Positions 55,521 to 64,000 are shown, numbered from the stretch's first letter. The stretch: DNA of 64,000 nucleotides from Marisediminicola sp040546025 (GCF_040546025.1 NZ_JBEPNA010000007.1:1-64000); one strand, 5' to 3'. The notes: generated by a model from the letters alone, not told the origin. A program made the numbers and translations.

Positions 55521-56924
55521 CTACCCTAGGGGCGCGGCCTCCAGGAGGTTGCGCCCGCCGCGGTACCTGGCCCCGTGGTGCTCCTCGAACAGGCGCGCGT
55601 TGCCGGCTCCGAACAGCCGCTCACGGAAGGTCGACTCCTCGTACTCTGTGCGGTACAGACCCCGGCGCTGCAGCTCGGGAACGACGTATTCGATGAAGTC
55701 CTCCGCGGTGCCGGGGGTGAGGAACTGGCGCAGGTTGAAGCCGTCGAGGCCGGTGTCGCGCACCCAGCCCTCGATCGCATCCGCCACCTGGACCGGGGAC
55801 CCGGCCACGTAGAAGGGCCCGCGATCGAACCGGGTGACCTCCTCGAGCGCCTGCCCCACCGTCGTGGTGGCGGTGTACTGCCGGCGACCGGACTGGGCGT
55901 TGTCGCGGCCCGCCTTCGCCTCGGCGCGCAGGATCTCGGAGATCACAGCATCCTTCGGGTAGGCGGCGAGGTCGATTCCCGCACCGCCGGCGTGCGCGAG
56001 GTAGCCCTCTGCGCTCGACAGCGACCGGAAGTTCTCGGCCTTGCGCTCGGCGTCGTCGCTGTCCCTGCCGACGATGATCACCGCGGAGGCGTAGGTCTTG
56101 ATGTGGCTCTCGTCGCGGCCGAGCAGCTGCGCCTGTCGGCGGATGTCGGCGACGTTCTCGCGGTAGACATCCAGGTCGCGGCCGCCGACGAACACGCCCT
56201 CGGCGTGCTTGGCGGCGAAGGCCCGCCCCCGGTCGGAGCTGCCGGCCTGGAAGAGCACCGGGGTGCGCTGCGGCGACGGCTGCGACAGGTGCGGGCCGGC
56301 GACGGAGAAGTGCCGGCCGACGTGGTCGATCGCGCGCACCTTCGCCGGGTCGGTGTAGACGCGACGCTCCCGGTCGATGATGACCGCGTCGTCGTCCCAC
56401 GAGCCCTCCCACAGCTTGTAGAGCACGTCGAGGTACTCGTCAGCGAGCTCGTACCGGTCGTCGTGGCCGACCTCGTCGGCGAGGCCGAAGTTGCGCGCGG
56501 CATTCGGCAGGTACGAGGTGACCACGTTCCAGCCGAAGCGCCCCTTGGTGAGGTGGTCGAGGGTACTGGCACGCCGGGCGAAGGCGAACGGGGGCTCGTA
56601 GGTGGTCGAGAAGGTCGCGGCGAAAGCGAGGTACTTGGTGACCGCGGCCATCGCCGGGATCACGAGCAGTGGATCGTTGCTGGGAATCTGCACGGCCTCG
56701 CGCAGGGCCGTCTCCGGGCCGTCGCGGTAGCCGTCGTACGCGCCGATCACGTCGGCGAGGAACACCGAGTCGAACAGTCCCGCTTCGAGCAGCTTGGCCT
56801 GCTCGATCCAGAAGTCGAGGTCGTTGAAGCGGTGCCGGGTGTTCGCGGGGTGCACCCAGAGTCCGTGGGAAATGTGCCCGACGGTGTTCATCTCGAACAG
56901 GTTGAAGCTGATCTGATTGCTCAT
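55521..56924 (-). CDS. FMN-dependent monooxygenase (NtaA/SnaA/DmoA family)
   Basis: A 467-residue bacterial luciferase-like flavin monooxygenase. Begins NQISFNLFEMNTVGHISHGLW; FMN-binding features in DHLTKGRFGWNVVTSYLPNAARNFG and PVLFQAGSSDRGRAFAAKHAEGVFVGG. Family members oxidise nitrilotriacetate, EDTA, pristinamycin IIB or dimethyl sulphide, usually with a separate FMN reductase. A clear paralogue lies upstream at 57098. Substrate unknown; sulphur or nitrogen scavenging is likely. Confidence 0.88.
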   Translation of the reverse strand: MSNQISFNLFEMNTVGHISHGLWVHPANTRHRFNDLDFWIEQAKLLEAGLFDSVFLADVIGAYDGYRDGPETALREAVQIPSNDPLLVIPAMAAVTKYLAFAATFSTTYEPPFAFARRASTLDHLTKGRFGWNVVTSYLPNAARNFGLADEVGHDDRYELADEYLDVLYKLWEGSWDDDAVIIDRERRVYTDPAKVRAIDHVGRHFSVAGPHLSQPSPQRTPVLFQAGSSDRGRAFAAKHAEGVFVGGRDLDVYRENVADIRRQAQLLGRDESHIKTYASAVIIVGRDSDDAERKAENFRSLSSAEGYLAHAGGAGIDLAAYPKDAVISEILRAEAKAGRDNAQSGRRQYTATTTVGQALEEVTRFDRGPFYVAGSPVQVADAIEGWVRDTGLDGFNLRQFLTPGTAEDFIEYVVPELQRRGLYRTEYEESTFRERLFGAGNARLFEEHHGARYRGGRNLLEAAPLG

Positions 56925-57007
56925 GGTTGGTGAGGGGGCCTCTCTTCGGACGTGATTTCAACTGTTACGTCACCCAGAGTCACACGCCGCGGCTCCCGCG
57001 GGCGTTA

Positions 57008-57045
57008 TTCACCCATGCGGGTGTAATCGCACCCGCATGAGTGAA
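57008..57045. terminator. Long hairpin between the two monooxygenase genes
   Basis: Arms TTCACCCATGCGGGT (57008-57022) and ACCCGCATGAGTGAA (57031-57045) pair at 14 of 15 positions with an 8-base loop. It lies 52 bp after the upstream paralogue's stop and 84 bp before the next start, on the same strand. It could be a terminator or a regulatory operator. Confidence 0.6.
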
Positions 57046-57097
57046 CAGCATGCGCGCGAGCGCGGGAGCGGCCGGCCCCTCTCGCGTCACTGGGGCG

Positions 57098-58477
57098 TCA
57101 GACCGCCGCCACGCCCACCCGGTAGTTCGCGCCGCGGTGCTCGTCAGGCAGGCGGTCGCCGCGTCCGTGCAGCTTCTGCCGCAACGTGCCCTCCTCGTAC
57201 TCGGTCGGGTAGGAGCCGCGCTTCTGCAGCTCCGGGACGACGAAGTTCACGACGTCCTCGAAGGTGCCGGGGGTGATCGCGTAGGCGAGGTTGAAGCCGT
57301 CGACATCCGTCTCCTCGACCCACTCCTCGAGCTGGTCCGCGATCTCGCTGGCCGAGCCGACGATGAACGGGCCGAGCCCGCCGATCGCTCCGGCGCGGGC
57401 GATGTCGCCCACGGTCCACTCGCTGCCGTCATCGTTCGCGGCCTGGAAGTTCGCCACCGTCGACTGGATCGCGTTGCTCTGGACGTTGCCGATCGGCTCG
57501 TCGAGGCCGTACGCCGAGAGGTCGACGCCCATCCATCCTGACATGAAGACGAGGGCGCCCTCCTCGCTCGCGTAGCTGAGGTAGTCGAGGTACTTGGCCT
57601 GGGCCTTCTCGCTTGTCTCATCGGTGATGATCGTGAGGAGCGTGTAGATCTTCGCCGAATACCGGTCGCGGCCGGCGCCCTCGAGCGCATCGCGCAGCTT
57701 CTTAACGGTCTCCTTGAGCACGGGCTTGGTCGACGCGGCGACGAAGATCGCCTCGGCGTTGCCTGCCGCGAACGCGATTCCACGGCTGGATGCGCCGGCC
57801 TGGTAGATCACGGGAGAGCGCTGCGGGCTCGGCTCGGCGAGGTGGATTCCGGGAACCTTGAAGTGCTTTCCCTCGTGGCCGATGTGGTGCACCTTGCTCG
57901 GGTCGGTGAAAACGCCGGTCTCCCGGTCGCGCACGACGGCGTCATCCTCCCAGGAGCCCTCCCACAGCTTGTAGAGCACCTCGAGGTACTCGTCGGCGTG
58001 GTCGTAGCGGTCGTCGTGCTCGAGCTGGTCTTCGTTGCCCATGTTGCGGGCGGCCGAGGGCAGGTAGCCGGTGACGACGTTCCAGCCGACACGGCCGTTG
58101 GTGAGGTGGTCGAGCGTCGACATGCGGCGCGCGAAGGGGTACGGATGCTCGTAGGCGGTGCCCGCGGTGACCCCGAAGCCGAGATGCTCCGTCACGTAGG
58201 CCATCGCCGGGATCACGAGGAGGGGATCGGCGACGGGAATCTGCGCGCCGTTGCGGATCGCGGCCTCGTTCGTGCCGCCGTAGACGTCGTAGGTGCCGAG
58301 CACGTCGGCGAGGAAGATGCCGTCGAAGCGGCCCTTCTCGAGCAGTTTGGCGAGCTCGGTCCAGTAGTTGAGGTCGGTGTAGCTCGCGGACCGGTCCTCT
58401 GGGTGGCGCCAGAGCCCGGAGGACTGGTGGGCGACGCAGTTCATGTCAAAGGCGTTGAAGCGAATCTGTCGGGGCAT
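57098..58477 (-). CDS. FMN-dependent monooxygenase (NtaA/SnaA/DmoA family), paralogue
   Basis: A 459-residue flavin monooxygenase, similar along its length to the protein at 55521 (PRQIRFNAFDMNCVAHQSSGLW; DHLTNGRVGWNVVTGYLPSAARNMG; SPVIYQAGASSRGIAFAAGNAEAIFV). The pair arose by tandem duplication and diverged. Start is placed at the ATG encoding MPRQI; an ATG three codons upstream is also possible. Repeat locus E lies upstream. Confidence 0.87.
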   Translation of the reverse strand: MPRQIRFNAFDMNCVAHQSSGLWRHPEDRSASYTDLNYWTELAKLLEKGRFDGIFLADVLGTYDVYGGTNEAAIRNGAQIPVADPLLVIPAMAYVTEHLGFGVTAGTAYEHPYPFARRMSTLDHLTNGRVGWNVVTGYLPSAARNMGNEDQLEHDDRYDHADEYLEVLYKLWEGSWEDDAVVRDRETGVFTDPSKVHHIGHEGKHFKVPGIHLAEPSPQRSPVIYQAGASSRGIAFAAGNAEAIFVAASTKPVLKETVKKLRDALEGAGRDRYSAKIYTLLTIITDETSEKAQAKYLDYLSYASEEGALVFMSGWMGVDLSAYGLDEPIGNVQSNAIQSTVANFQAANDDGSEWTVGDIARAGAIGGLGPFIVGSASEIADQLEEWVEETDVDGFNLAYAITPGTFEDVVNFVVPELQKRGSYPTEYEEGTLRQKLHGRGDRLPDEHRGANYRVGVAAV

Positions 58478-58550
58478 ACGTTCCATGGTGGGGCCCGTGG
58501 CGGTTTCGCGCCCGTCCGGCCGCAACACGGCGTCACACTCGCGCCGGCCG

Positions 58551-58793
58551 CTTTCATTATTCAGGAGTCTGGGGGCCGGGGGGGGCGGTCATTATTCAGG
58601 AGTCTGGGTGCCAGGCGACTTTCACTATTCAGGAGTCGGCGGCTGACAAGTCACCATTCCCGACTGGGATGCCGCCGAGCCCGCAGCATCCGTCCCCTGC
58701 GCCCCACAAACTCCTGAATAATGAAAGCCACAATCAGCAGTCACTCCTGAATAATGAAAGCCACAATCAGCAGTCACTCCTGAATAATGAAAG
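58551..58793. repeat. Dispersed 18-bp-motif repeat element, locus E (3 forward + 3 reverse)
   Basis: Fills most of the gap between the ROK gene stop (58794, immediately adjacent) and the monooxygenase start, both on the minus strand. Forward copies at 58551-58568, 58587-58603 and 58619-58636; reverse at 58710-58727, 58743-58760 and 58776-58793. The last two reverse copies are separated by identical GCCACAATCAGCAGT-type spacers, so they look recently duplicated. The centre holds GGATGC / GCATCC (about 58667-58691). No gene is supported. Confidence 0.87.
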
Positions 58794-59987
58794 TCAGGCG
58801 GAGACCTGCCGCTCGACCGCGTCCGCGCTCAGCACGGCCTGGATCACCATCATCGCGGCGCCGAGCACGCCGGCGGCATCCGTCGCCCGCGACGCCACGA
58901 TGCGCAGCTGCGCCGTCGACAGCGGCAGGGAGCGCTGGTAGACGACCTCGCGGATGCCGGCCAGCAGGTGCTCCCCCGCGGTCGCCAAACCGCCGCCGAT
59001 CACGATGATCGACGGGTTGAGCAGGTTCACACAGGTGGCGAGTACGGTGCCGATGTCGCGGCCGGCCTGGCGCACCGCTGCGATCGCCGCCGGGTTGCCA
59101 GCCCGCACGAGCTCGACGACATCGCGGACCGTGGATGCCGGGACCCCGCGCTCGCGCAGGCCCGCGGCGATGGCCGGCCCGCCGACGACGGCCTCGAGGC
59201 ATCCGGTGTTGCCGCAGCGGCACACCACGTCGTCCGCGTGCGGCACCCGCACGTGGCCGAGGTCGCCGGCCGCGCCGACGGCGCCGCGCTGCAGCTGCCC
59301 GCTGCTGATGATGCCCGCCCCGATCCCTGTCGAGGCCTTCACGAACAGCAGGTTGTCGTGCTCCGGCCACTCGGTCGCCTGTTCGCCGAGCGCCGAGATG
59401 TTCACGTCGTTGTCGACGAACACCGGTACCTCGAGCTGCTCACGCACATAGCCGGCGACGTCGAAGCCGTCCCAGCCGGGCATGATCGGCGGGCTGATGG
59501 GGCGTCCGGAGGTGTGCTCGACGGGACCAGGCAGGCCGATGCCGATCCCCGCGAGATCGCCGACGGGGCGGCCGTTCGCCGCCAGGACCTCCCGCACCTG
59601 GGCGACGGCCCAGTCGAGGACGACCCGCGGGCCGGCGGCGATGTCGAGCTCGCTCCGCCGGCGGTCGAGGATCGTGCAGGCGAGGTCGGTCAGGGCGACG
59701 ACGCCGTGGGTGGCACCGATGTCGACGGCGAGGACGACCCGGCCGCCGGGATTGAAAGCGAACCGTGACGGCGGCCGCCCGCCGGACGACGCCGCCTCGC
59801 CCACCGCGGCGACGAGCCCCGAGGCGAGCAGCAGGTCGACCCGCGCGGCAACGGTCGAGCGGGCAAGTCCGGTGATGATCGCGAGCTCGGCGCGGGTGCG
59901 CGGCCTGCCGTCGCGGAGCAGCTGGAAGAGGTCGCCGGCGCGCGAGGAGCCGGCCATGGCGGCCGGGGCCGGGGCGAAGGGCGACAT
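58794..59987 (-). CDS. ROK family transcriptional regulator
   Basis: A 397-residue NagC/XylR-type repressor. The N-terminal winged helix has RTRAELAIITGLARSTVAARVDLLLASGLV; the ROK sugar-kinase-like part has AVDIGATHGVVALTD and GIGIGLPGPVEHTSG, and the zinc loop CRCGNTGCLEAVVGG. It is divergent from the sugar operon at 60135 and likely represses it until a sugar binds. An imperfect inverted repeat in the gap may be its operator. Confidence 0.92.
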   Translation of the reverse strand: MSPFAPAPAAMAGSSRAGDLFQLLRDGRPRTRAELAIITGLARSTVAARVDLLLASGLVAAVGEAASSGGRPPSRFAFNPGGRVVLAVDIGATHGVVALTDLACTILDRRRSELDIAAGPRVVLDWAVAQVREVLAANGRPVGDLAGIGIGLPGPVEHTSGRPISPPIMPGWDGFDVAGYVREQLEVPVFVDNDVNISALGEQATEWPEHDNLLFVKASTGIGAGIISSGQLQRGAVGAAGDLGHVRVPHADDVVCRCGNTGCLEAVVGGPAIAAGLRERGVPASTVRDVVELVRAGNPAAIAAVRQAGRDIGTVLATCVNLLNPSIIVIGGGLATAGEHLLAGIREVVYQRSLPLSTAQLRIVASRATDAAGVLGAAMMVIQAVLSADAVERQVSA

Positions 59988-60046
59988 GGCTCAGTTCTAG
60001 CACCTTCTGCGCGCGGCATGATGGCTGGATGCCGAATTGCAAGCGA

Positions 60047-60070
60047 CTTTTGTTTGACAATCGACAGAAG
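60047..60070. promoter_or_regulatory. Candidate ROK operator / divergent promoter element
   Basis: CTTTTGT (60047-60053), ten bases, ACAGAAG (60064-60070) form an imperfect inverted repeat with one mismatch in the AT-rich centre of the 147-bp divergent gap. A TTGACA at 60054-60059 sits inside it and could serve as a -35 element for the plus-strand operon. Confidence 0.5.
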
Positions 60071-60134
60071 TAGGAACAGGCTTGCACCTGCCCCGCGACG
60101 GCCGGGCACACCGATGTGCATCAAGGAGATCCCC

Positions 60135-60905
60135 GTGTCAGACCCCCAGGCCTATTCCGTGCAGCTCTACTCGGTGCGCGACGCACTCGAGGCCGACCTC
60201 GCCGGCACCATCGCGAAAATCGCGGCAATCGGATTCACCCGGGTCGAGCCATACAACTTCGTCGCCACGGCCGAGCTCGGTGCCGCGCTCCGCGCCAACA
60301 GCCTCACGGCGCCCTCGGGCCACGCCCCGCTGCTCACCGACGACCAGCACGAGATCTTCGCCGCGGCCCGCGACCTCGGCATCGGTACCGTCATCGACCC
60401 GCACCACCCGGCCGAGAACTGGACGAGCGTCGACGACATCGAAAAGACCGCGGCCGAGCTCAACGCCGCGGCGGCAGTCGGCGCCGAGTACGGAATCCGG
60501 GTCGGCTACCACAACCACCAGTTCGAGATCGAGAACCGCTTCGACGGCCGCACCGGCCTCGAGGTGCTCGCCGAGAACCTCGACCCCGCCGTCGTGCTCG
60601 AGGTCGACACCTACTGGGCGGCCGTCGGCGGCGAAGACCCGGTCGAGCTGCTCGCGCGCCTCGGCGACCGCGTGCGGTTCATTCACATCAAGGACGGCCC
60701 GGTGAACATGGACAAGGACGCCCAGCTGCCCGCCGGCCAGGGCAACATCGCCATCCGCGAGGTCATCGCCGCGGCATCCGCCCTCGAGGTCGGCGTCGTC
60801 GAGTTCGACGCGTACGCCGGAGACATCTTCGAGGGGCTCGCCGAGAGCCTCGCCTTCCTCACGGCCGAACCGTCCGACACAGGCACGAGCGCGGTCAGCG
60901 CATGA
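60135..60905 (+). CDS. Sugar phosphate isomerase/epimerase family protein (TIM barrel)
   Basis: A 256-residue xylose-isomerase-like TIM-barrel protein. Features: YSVQLYSVRDALEADLAGTIAKIAAIGFTRVEPY, the metal site YHNHQFEIE, EVDTYWAAVGG and HIKDGP. Starts with GTG 60135 having AAGGAG six bases upstream. Partners of such proteins with Gfo/Idh/MocA enzymes handle keto-sugars or inositol. It overlaps the following dehydrogenase gene by 4 bp (ATGA). Confidence 0.9.
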   Translation: MSDPQAYSVQLYSVRDALEADLAGTIAKIAAIGFTRVEPYNFVATAELGAALRANSLTAPSGHAPLLTDDQHEIFAAARDLGIGTVIDPHHPAENWTSVDDIEKTAAELNAAAAVGAEYGIRVGYHNHQFEIENRFDGRTGLEVLAENLDPAVVLEVDTYWAAVGGEDPVELLARLGDRVRFIHIKDGPVNMDKDAQLPAGQGNIAIREVIAAASALEVGVVEFDAYAGDIFEGLAESLAFLTAEPSDTGTSAVSA

Positions 60906-62026
60906 GCCGCACCGGACCCGTCGGCGTCGCCCTCATCGGCGCCGGCGTCATCAGCGCGCAGTACCTCGACAACCTCACGAGCTTTCCCGACGTCACGGTG
61001 CACGTCATCGCCGACCTCGTCGAACAGGCCGCGGCCAGCCGCGCCGCCGAGTACGGCATCCCGGTGCACGGCGGAATCGCCGCGGCCCTGGACCACCCCG
61101 ACGTCGAGATCGTCATCAACCTCACCATTCCCTCCGCCCACGTCGAGGTGGCCCTCGCCGCCGTCCGCGCCGGCAAGCACGTGTGGAGCGAGAAGCCGTT
61201 CTCGCTCGACCGCGAGAGTGGACGGATGCTGCTCGCCGAAGCATCCGCCGCGGGCGTGCGCCTCGGCTGCGCGCCCGACACGTTCCTCGGCGCCGGCCTG
61301 CAGTCCGCCCGCCGGATGATCGAGCGCGGTGACATCGGCACCCCGCTCACCGGGATCACGATGTTCCAGGCGTCCGGGCCGGAGGCCTGGCACCCGAACC
61401 CCGCGTTCCTCTACCAGGACGGCGCCGGCCCGCTGTTCGACATGGGGCCGTACTACTTCACCGCCCTCGCCCAGACATTCGGCTCGGTCAGCCGCGTCGC
61501 CGGGATCGGCTCGAAGTCCCGGGCCACCCGCACGATCGCGACGGGCCCGAAGGCCGGCGAGGTCTTCGACGTCAACGTTCCGACCTCGGTCGGCGCGCTC
61601 GTGCAGTTCGCGAGCGGACAGTCGGCGCAGAGCACCTTCAGCTTCGAATCGCCGCTGACCCGGATGGGCTTCGTCGAGATCACCGGCACCGAGGCGACGC
61701 TCTCGCTGCCCGATCCGAACCACTTCGGCGGCGACCTGCGCATCCGTCGGGCCGGCGACACGGAGTGGACGACCGCCCCGGCCACCGGGTCGACGGCCGG
61801 CCGCGGCGTCGGAGTGCTCGAGATGGCCCGCGCCATCCGCGCGGACCGTCCGCACCGCGCGCAGGGCGAGCTCGCCTTCCACGTGCTCGACACCATGCTC
61901 GCCGTGGCCGAATCGATCGAGACAGGCGCCTTCGTCGACGTCGCGAGCCGCATCGACGCGGTTCCGGCCCTGCCCGAGGACTGGGATCCCACCGCATCCA
62001 CGCTGTCCGTCGGGTCCACCGCGTGA
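60902..62026 (+). CDS. Gfo/Idh/MocA family oxidoreductase (first copy)
   Basis: A 374-residue NAD(P)-dependent sugar dehydrogenase. The Rossmann motif is VALIGAGVISAQYLDNL, the catalytic-Lys motif HVWSEKPFSLDRES, and DMGPYYFTALAQTFG carries the active-site region. Translationally coupled on both sides (ATGA before, GTGA after). Substrate undetermined; oxidises or reduces a sugar or keto-sugar with the isomerase partner. Confidence 0.92.
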   Translation: MSRTGPVGVALIGAGVISAQYLDNLTSFPDVTVHVIADLVEQAAASRAAEYGIPVHGGIAAALDHPDVEIVINLTIPSAHVEVALAAVRAGKHVWSEKPFSLDRESGRMLLAEASAAGVRLGCAPDTFLGAGLQSARRMIERGDIGTPLTGITMFQASGPEAWHPNPAFLYQDGAGPLFDMGPYYFTALAQTFGSVSRVAGIGSKSRATRTIATGPKAGEVFDVNVPTSVGALVQFASGQSAQSTFSFESPLTRMGFVEITGTEATLSLPDPNHFGGDLRIRRAGDTEWTTAPATGSTAGRGVGVLEMARAIRADRPHRAQGELAFHVLDTMLAVAESIETGAFVDVASRIDAVPALPEDWDPTASTLSVGSTA

Positions 62027-63192
62027 CCGGCGCGCCCCTCGGCGTCGCCGTCATCGGCTACGAGTTCATGGGCAAGGCGCACTCGCACGCCTGGCGCAAC
62101 GTCGGCGCCATCTTCGACGCTCCCGCGATCGAGCGTCGCGTGCTGGTCGGCCGGAACGAGGAGCAGGTCGCCGCGGCGGCCGTCCGCCTCGGCTGGCAGG
62201 AGCACTCGACCGACTGGCGTGCGGTGATCGCACGTGACGACATCGACATCGTCGACATCTGCGCCCCCGGTGCTCTGCATGCCGAGATCGCGGTCGCGGC
62301 GCTGGCCGCCGGCAAGCACGTTCTCGTCGAGAAGCCACTGTCGAACACCCTCGACGAGGGCGAGGCGATGGTCGCCGCGGCGAGCGCCGCCGCCGCGCAC
62401 GGCATCCGGTCGATGGTCGGGTTCAACTACCGCCGCGTGCCCGCACTCGCCCTCGCCCGCCAGCTCATCGCGGACGGCCGGCTCGGCGAGGTGCGCCAGG
62501 TGCGCGCGAGCTACCTGCAGGACTGGCTCGCGGATGCCGATGCCCCGATGTCCTGGCGCCTGCGCGCCGAGACGGCCGGCTCCGGCGCGCTCGGCGACAT
62601 CGCCTCGCACGCGATCGACCAGATCCACTTCCTGCTCGGCGAGGGAGCCTCGGTGAGCGACGTCTCCGGCCGGCTGCACACCTTCGTCGATACCCGCCCC
62701 GGCCCGTCCGGCGACGAGCCGGTCACCGTCGACGACGCCGCCTGGGCCACACTCGGGCTGACCGGCGGGCCGGTCGGGGCCGGCGCGATCGCCTCCGTCG
62801 AGGCATCCCGCGTCGCGCTCGGCGCGAAAAACGCCCTGCGCATCGAGGTGTACGGCAGCCGCGGCAGCCTGACCTTCGACCTCGAGCGGCTCAACGAGCT
62901 GAATCTCTTCGACGGGGACGACAGCGCCAAGACGCGCGGCTTCCGGCGCATCCTCGTCACGGAGCCCGAGCATCCGTACGTCGGCTCCTGGTGGCCGGCC
63001 GGCCACGTGCTCGGCTGGGAGCACAGCCACACACACCAGATCCGCGACTTCCTCGTGGCAATCGCGGAGGGGACCGCCCCGTCGCCGTCGTTCGCCGACG
63101 GCCTCGCCGTGCAGCGGGTGCTCGCCGCCGTCGAACGCAGCGCCGCCGACCGCGGTGCGCGGATCGACCTCGCCGCGCCCACCACCATTTAG
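62023..63192 (+). CDS. Gfo/Idh/MocA family oxidoreductase (second copy)
   Basis: A 389-residue member: LGVAVIGYEFMGKAHSHAWRNVG (Rossmann, Gly-rich), HVLVEKPLSNTLDEGE (catalytic Lys), GDIASHAIDQIHFLLGEG (active-site His). Longer than the first copy and only distantly similar to it, so it probably acts on another step. GTG start in a 4-bp GTGA overlap; the next gene begins 12 bp on with AGGAG from the end of this one. Confidence 0.9.
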   Translation: MTGAPLGVAVIGYEFMGKAHSHAWRNVGAIFDAPAIERRVLVGRNEEQVAAAAVRLGWQEHSTDWRAVIARDDIDIVDICAPGALHAEIAVAALAAGKHVLVEKPLSNTLDEGEAMVAAASAAAAHGIRSMVGFNYRRVPALALARQLIADGRLGEVRQVRASYLQDWLADADAPMSWRLRAETAGSGALGDIASHAIDQIHFLLGEGASVSDVSGRLHTFVDTRPGPSGDEPVTVDDAAWATLGLTGGPVGAGAIASVEASRVALGAKNALRIEVYGSRGSLTFDLERLNELNLFDGDDSAKTRGFRRILVTEPEHPYVGSWWPAGHVLGWEHSHTHQIRDFLVAIAEGTAPSPSFADGLAVQRVLAAVERSAADRGARIDLAAPTTI

Positions 63193-63204
63193 GAGAATCG
63201 TTCC

Positions 63205-64000
63205 ATGCCTCGCAACTTCACGCTCTTCACCGGCCAGTGGGCCGACCTCCCGTTCGAGAAGGTGGCCGAACTGGCTGGCCAGTGGGGCTACGACGGACTC
63301 GAGATCGCAGTCTCGGGCGACCACCTCGACGCCTGGCGCTGGGACGACGACGCCTACATCCAAGGCAAGCTCGATATTCTCGAGCGCAACAACCTCAAGG
63401 TGTGGGCGATCTCGAACCACCTCACCGGACAGGCCGTCTGCGACGACCCCATCGACTTCCGGCACCAGGCGATCGTCGGCCCGCGGGTGTGGGGCGACGG
63501 CAAGTCCGAGGGAGTGCGCGAGCGCGCGGCCGAGGAGATGAAGCTCACCGCGAGGCTCGCCCAGCGGCTCGGTGTCGGCACGGTCGTCGGCTTCACCGGG
63601 TCGTCGATCTGGCAGTACGTGGCGATGTTCCCGCCCGTGCCGGCCGCGATGATCGAGGCCGGATACCAGGACTTCGCCGACCGGTGGAACCCGATCCTCG
63701 ACGTCTTCGACGAGTGCGGCGTGCGGTTCGCGCACGAGGTGCACCCGTCGGAGATCGCCTACGACTACTGGTCCACCGCGCGCACGCTCGAGGCGATCGG
63801 GCACCGGCCGGCGTTCGGGCTCAACTGGGACCCGAGCCACTTCATGTGGCAGCAGATCGACCCGGTGGCGTTCATCTCCGACTTCGCCGACCGCATCTAC
63901 CACGTCGACTGCAAGGACACGAAGATGCGGATGGGCGGCGGCCGCAACGGCATCCTGTCGTCGCACCTGCCCTGGGGCGACCCGCGACGCGGCTGGGACT
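63205..64000 (+). CDS. Sugar phosphate isomerase/epimerase family protein (partial, cut by window end)
   Basis: First 265 codons of a TIM-barrel isomerase; open to the window edge. It starts MPRNFTLFTGQWADLPFEKVAELAGQWGYDGLEIAV, has conserved HEVHPSEIAYDYW, LNWDPSHFMWQQIDP and HVDCKDTKMRMGGG, typical of the larger sugar phosphate isomerase proteins in Actinobacteria. AGGAG is suitably spaced. Different subfamily from the gene at 60135. Confidence 0.9.
   Translation, partial: MPRNFTLFTGQWADLPFEKVAELAGQWGYDGLEIAVSGDHLDAWRWDDDAYIQGKLDILERNNLKVWAISNHLTGQAVCDDPIDFRHQAIVGPRVWGDGKSEGVRERAAEEMKLTARLAQRLGVGTVVGFTGSSIWQYVAMFPPVPAAMIEAGYQDFADRWNPILDVFDECGVRFAHEVHPSEIAYDYWSTARTLEAIGHRPAFGLNWDPSHFMWQQIDPVAFISDFADRIYHVDCKDTKMRMGGGRNGILSSHLPWGDPRRGWD

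Overview
The window is about 70% G+C and reads as chromosome of an actinobacterium, most likely family Microbacteriaceae. The grounds are the codon use, a DUF222/HNH (13E12-type) gene plus the tail of a second one, an N-domain-less ClpB with an HspR-type HAIR box, a furA-katA pair, DUF6421 next to an SDR, and the hexamer GGATGC/GCATCC being very common throughout. Genus cannot be fixed. I see no rRNA or tRNA gene, prophage, insertion-sequence transposase or CRISPR array.

Layout: 0-3.5 kb, tail of a DUF222/HNH gene, then a minus-strand module of DUF4397 surface protein, sortase, ECF sigma factor and zinc anti-sigma factor. 3.6-7.1 kb, two-domain VOC protein, SGNH esterase, P-loop kinase, AI-2E family transporter. 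7.3-15.2 kb, purS-purQ and purL separated by an MFS transporter and furA-katA, then chorismate mutase. 15.2-18.3 kb, cystine-type amino-acid ABC importer and a GNAT. 18.4-24.4 kb, secreted ExeM/NucH-type nuclease, purA, an NADP oxidoreductase divergent from its likely TetR repressor. 24.7-30.5 kb, DUF3151, TrmH-type methyltransferase, TerC, HAD hydrolase, Pro/Ala-rich membrane protein, pyrE, xthA. 30.5-40.8 kb, AEC transporter, hydrolase, DUF6421-SDR pair, alcohol dehydrogenase, ABC exporter, 210-bp tandem repeats, threonine aldolase, small Rv0428c-like domain, haloacid dehalogenase. 41-50.3 kb, pgi, O-acyltransferase, clpB, metN-metI-metQ. 50.9-58.5 kb, full DUF222/HNH gene, GH35 beta-galactosidase, RlmG/RsmC-like methyltransferase, two paralogous FMN monooxygenases. 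58.8-64 kb, ROK regulator divergent from a sugar operon of two TIM-barrel isomerases and two Gfo/Idh/MocA dehydrogenases (last gene cut by the window end).

The most unusual signal is not a gene. Five intergenic spaces (8.3, 14.6, 24.4, 47.1 and 58.6 kb) hold a repeat element built from an 18-bp motif, CTTTCATTATTCAGGAGT. Equal numbers of forward and reverse copies (2+2, two 1+1 units, 2+2, 3+3, 3+3) surround a central segment that in four loci contains a GGATGC/GCATCC hairpin. All five sit directly at gene 3' ends, three between convergent genes. In loci 8.3 and 24.4 kb and in the outer pair at 47.1 kb, a T/C variant in a forward copy is matched by the complementary base in its nested partner, as expected of selected base pairing. 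Other repeats are a 210-226 bp cruciform-like tandem at 38 kb, TTCGAA-centred palindromes at 50.6 kb, an 8-bp VNTR at 34.7 kb and in-frame repeats in two secreted or surface-type proteins.
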